Assembly: GCA_016195145.1 (NCBI GenBank)
Contig: JACQAF010000004.1
Location: 1-16,940, forward strand
Reading direction: 5' to 3'
DNA: 16,940 nucleotides
DNA from: Rhodospirillales bacterium
GTDB taxonomy: Bacteria; Pseudomonadota; Alphaproteobacteria; CACIAM-22H2
The notes under the pieces are model-generated. The model saw only the letters and a program-made list of their open reading frames with translations, made no database searches and was not told the DNA's origin. Shown here piece by piece: positions 14,661-16,940 of this stretch (its first letter is position 1; each line of letters opens with the position of its first letter). The translations under genes were made by a program, and so were the position numbers.

Positions 14661-15695
14661 TCACTTCGGCAGGCTGCCGACGTCCTTTTCCCACCGGCCG
14701 ATCAGCCGCTTGCGCTCATTCGACGAGCCGTATTTGGCGAAATCGTAATCGATCAGCTTGATGTCGGCGAGCTTGGGCGCCTGCGCCGGCGTAACCGAGT
14801 CGATATTCGAGGGCACCTGGTAGGATTTGGCCCGCGCGCCGAGATTCTGGCCGGCCGGAGAGAGGGCGAATTCGTACCATTTCTTGGCGTTTTCCAGATT
14901 GCGCGCACCCTTGATGATGCTCATTGAGCCGATCTCGTAGCCGGTGCCCTCGCACGGGGCCGCGACCTTGACTGGGAAGCCCTCGATTGCCTCGGCGACC
15001 GCGTCGTGGAGGAACATGATGCCGATGGTCGTCTCGCCGCGGGCGGCGTTACGCGCCGGCGCCGGTCCGGACCGGGTGTACTGGTTGATGTTGCGATGAA
15101 GCTGCTTGAGATAGTCAAATGCGCCATCCTCGCCGAACAGCTGTACCAGCGTTGCCACGGCGGTGTAGGCGGTGCCCGAGGACGCCGGGTTCGACATCTG
15201 CACCTCGTCGCGGTACTGGGGCTTGAGCAGATCGCTCCAGCAGCGCGGCTCGGGCAGGTTCTTGCGGGCGAGAATTTGCGTGTTATAGGCGAAGCCGAGC
15301 GCGCCAGCGTAGATGCCGACCGACCGGTAGCCTGATTGCGTCGCCTGGCGTTGCGCCCAAGGGTGAAGCTTGGGCAGGGTGGGCGAGCGGTATTCCTGGG
15401 TCAACTCAGCCTCGGCCGCCTGGAGATGCGGATCGCCTGTGCCGCCCCACCAGATATCGGCGCGCGGATTGGTCGCTTCGGCGCGAATCTGGGCGAAGGT
15501 CTCGCCGGAGCCTTTCTGGGTCATGGTGACCTTAACGCCGGTTGTGCTCTCGAACTCGTTGGTCATCAGCTGGCACCAGTCGATAAGCACACTGCAATAG
15601 ACGGTGAGCTGGCCCTGGGCCTGCGCGGTGGCCGGCTGAACGGCGAGGGGCAGCACGAGCGCCGCGAGCATCAGAAACCGGCGAGAGATCGTCAT
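14661..15695 (-). CDS. ABC transporter periplasmic substrate-binding protein (FbpA/AfuA superfamily)
   Basis: A 344-residue protein with a signal peptide: the Arg-Arg pair at 5-6, the hydrophobic stretch 7-20 and a likely cleavage after AQA near residue 27. The mature part is a type II binding protein with LTVYCSVLIDWCQLMTNEFE, GSGETFAQIRAE, ADIWWGGTGDPH (79-90), FAYNTQ and a C-terminal helical tail. This grouping (COG1840-like) contains ferric-ion, sugar-phosphate (AfuA) and phosphonate binders. The tandem tyrosines used by FbpA to bind Fe3+ are not seen; the equivalent stretch reads TIGIMFLHDAV, with His230-Asp231 and Glu249 nearby. An organic anion or organophosphate is therefore at least as likely as iron. 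The ATG is preceded by ACGGAG. It lies 59 bases after the permease gene. Ligand unknown. Confidence 0.88.
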   Translation of the reverse strand: MTISRRFLMLAALVLPLAVQPATAQAQGQLTVYCSVLIDWCQLMTNEFESTTGVKVTMTQKGSGETFAQIRAEATNPRADIWWGGTGDPHLQAAEAELTQEYRSPTLPKLHPWAQRQATQSGYRSVGIYAGALGFAYNTQILARKNLPEPRCWSDLLKPQYRDEVQMSNPASSGTAYTAVATLVQLFGEDGAFDYLKQLHRNINQYTRSGPAPARNAARGETTIGIMFLHDAVAEAIEGFPVKVAAPCEGTGYEIGSMSIIKGARNLENAKKWYEFALSPAGQNLGARAKSYQVPSNIDSVTPAQAPKLADIKLIDYDFAKYGSSNERKRLIGRWEKDVGSLPK

Positions 15696-15754
15696 GGGTG
15701 CACTCCGTTGTCGGGCATGATGATAAATTGGTGGAAGGATTATGGATAGGTGCG

Positions 15755-16940
15755 TCAGCCGCTGCCCTGGAAGGCGAGATCGCCAGCCGGCCGGCGACCG
15801 ATCCGCCGCTCGCCGACGATGAGCTGGATGAACAGGATTGCGGCCAGCATGACCAGGATCAGAACCGAGGAATAGGCGATAGCGAGGCCGAATTCGCCCG
15901 CCTCGACGCGGCCGACGATATAGGCGGTCGCCATGTTGTATTGCGCCGTGACCAGAAAGATCACCGCGCTGACGGCGGTCATCGCGCGCACGAAGCTATA
16001 GACCAGCGAAGCGACGATTGCCGGGCGCAGAAGCGGCAGGATCACCCGTCGCACGGTGGCGAAGGAGCGCGCGCCGAGGGTCAGCGACGCCTCGTCGAGG
16101 CTTTTGTCAATCTGGCTCATCGTCGCGACGCCGGCGCGCACGCCGACCGGCATGTTACGGAAAATGAAGCAAATGATCAGGATGATTCCGGTGCCGGTCA
16201 ACTCAATCGGCGGCACGTTGAAGGCGAGGATGTAGCTGACGCCGACCACGGTGCCGGGAATGGCGAAGCTCAGCATTGTGGCGAACTCGAAGCTGCGCTG
16301 ACCCGCGAAACGCTGCCGGGCGAGGAGATAGGCGGTGAGCAGGCCGATGGCGGCGGTGAGCGGTGCGGCGATGGCGGAGATTTCCAGCGTGGTCCAGAAC
16401 GAATTCCAGGCTGAGCCCGTAAACAGCAAGCCCTTGGCGGTCCGCTCGACCGAGAACCCGGTCAGGTAATGGTCGAGGGTGAAGGTATAGTCACGGCCCA
16501 TCGAGCGTACAAACCCGCCAAGCAGGATGACCGCATAGATGACGAAGGTGAGCAGCGCCCAGGGCAGCGCCACCGCATAGCACAGCCATCGGATCCGGCG
16601 CGGCAGGGGCGGAGGCATGCCGGAATCGCCCTTGCCGGTGACGGTGGTATAGGAGCGCCGGCCGAGCCAACGGTGCTGGGCATAGAAAGCCGAGAGTGTG
16701 AAGCCGAGCAGGATGATCGCCAGCACGGCGGCGCGCCCCTGGTCGTGAGCCGCGCCGACCACGGCGAAGAAGATTTTCGTCGACAGCACCTCGAAATTAC
16801 CGCCGAGGACGAGCGGATTGCCGAAATCGGCGAGGCTCTCGACGAAACCGAGGAGGAAGGCGTTGGCCACCCCCGGCCGCATCAGGGGCCAGGACACCGT
16901 GCTGAAGGTCGTCCAGTGCTTGGCGCGCAGGGTCTGCGCC
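15755..16940 (-). CDS. ABC transporter permease, FbpB-type two-domain (5' end outside window)
   Basis: An inner-membrane permease open to the window edge; the frame continues upstream past the GTG at 16897, giving about 394 visible residues. It begins inside the first EAA-type loop (WTTFSTVSWPLMRPGVANAFLLGF), which contacts the ATPase. After a linker containing several Pro/Arg residues (about 16600-16640) a second permease domain follows. That domain has membrane helices and its own EAA loop, SLDEASLTLGARSFATVRRVILPLL, near 16080. Two fused permease domains are the standard layout for FbpB/AfuB proteins. It is the first gene visible of the permease, binding protein, ATPase operon. Substrate follows that of the binding protein. 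Confidence 0.9.
   Translation of the reverse strand, partial: AQTLRAKHWTTFSTVSWPLMRPGVANAFLLGFVESLADFGNPLVLGGNFEVLSTKIFFAVVGAAHDQGRAAVLAIILLGFTLSAFYAQHRWLGRRSYTTVTGKGDSGMPPPLPRRIRWLCYAVALPWALLTFVIYAVILLGGFVRSMGRDYTFTLDHYLTGFSVERTAKGLLFTGSAWNSFWTTLEISAIAAPLTAAIGLLTAYLLARQRFAGQRSFEFATMLSFAIPGTVVGVSYILAFNVPPIELTGTGIILIICFIFRNMPVGVRAGVATMSQIDKSLDEASLTLGARSFATVRRVILPLLRPAIVASLVYSFVRAMTAVSAVIFLVTAQYNMATAYIVGRVEAGEFGLAIAYSSVLILVMLAAILFIQLIVGERRIGRRPAGDLAFQGSG

Overview
The window is high-GC DNA with dense, often overlapping genes. Codon use and gene families (inositol cluster, FbpABC-type transporter, MarR-controlled catabolic operon, GT-C glycosyltransferase, FkbM methyltransferase) suggest an alphaproteobacterium, plausibly Rhodospirillales or a relative. 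That assignment is inference; there is no rRNA or other marker gene here. I found no tRNA, CRISPR array, insertion sequence or phage gene, and no gene-free stretch longer than about 165 bases.

Layout. (1) 1-1356, minus: 3'-truncated GT39/PMT-like membrane glycosyltransferase. (2) 1521-1970, minus: MarR regulator, divergent from a plus-strand operon at 2120-5740 that encodes a NicX-type (2,5-dihydroxypyridine 5,6-dioxygenase family) enzyme, an acyl-CoA dehydrogenase and an acyl-CoA ligase. (3) 5744-7282, minus: lower-GC FkbM methyltransferase with a long helical C-terminal extension. (4) 7279-11744: inositol catabolism region, with a broken SDR gene and iolG on the minus strand, divergent from iolD and a broken iolE on the plus strand. 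(5) 11893-13593, plus: Na/Pi-cotransporter/PhoU-domain protein that appears to start at an ATT codon. (6) 13574-16940, minus: ABC importer in the order permease (5'-truncated), binding protein, ATPase.

How the genes work together. IolG oxidises inositol to 2-keto-inosose, IolE dehydrates it and IolD hydrolytically opens the ring. IolE is interrupted here, so the route would stall unless another copy exists or the break is an assembly error. The MarR/NicX-like/ACAD/ligase block looks like a self-contained catabolic operon for an unidentified substrate, pairing a ring-cleaving non-haem iron enzyme with CoA-thioester chemistry. The ABC binding protein lacks the obvious tyrosine pair of ferric-binding proteins and may bind an organic anion or organophosphate.

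Most unusual features: three neighbouring genes (ligase, SDR, iolE) each lack a conserved internal block, two with a frame change; a NicX-like gene sits in a CoA-type operon; and the transporter has a strong Shine-Dalgarno placed for an ATT start.
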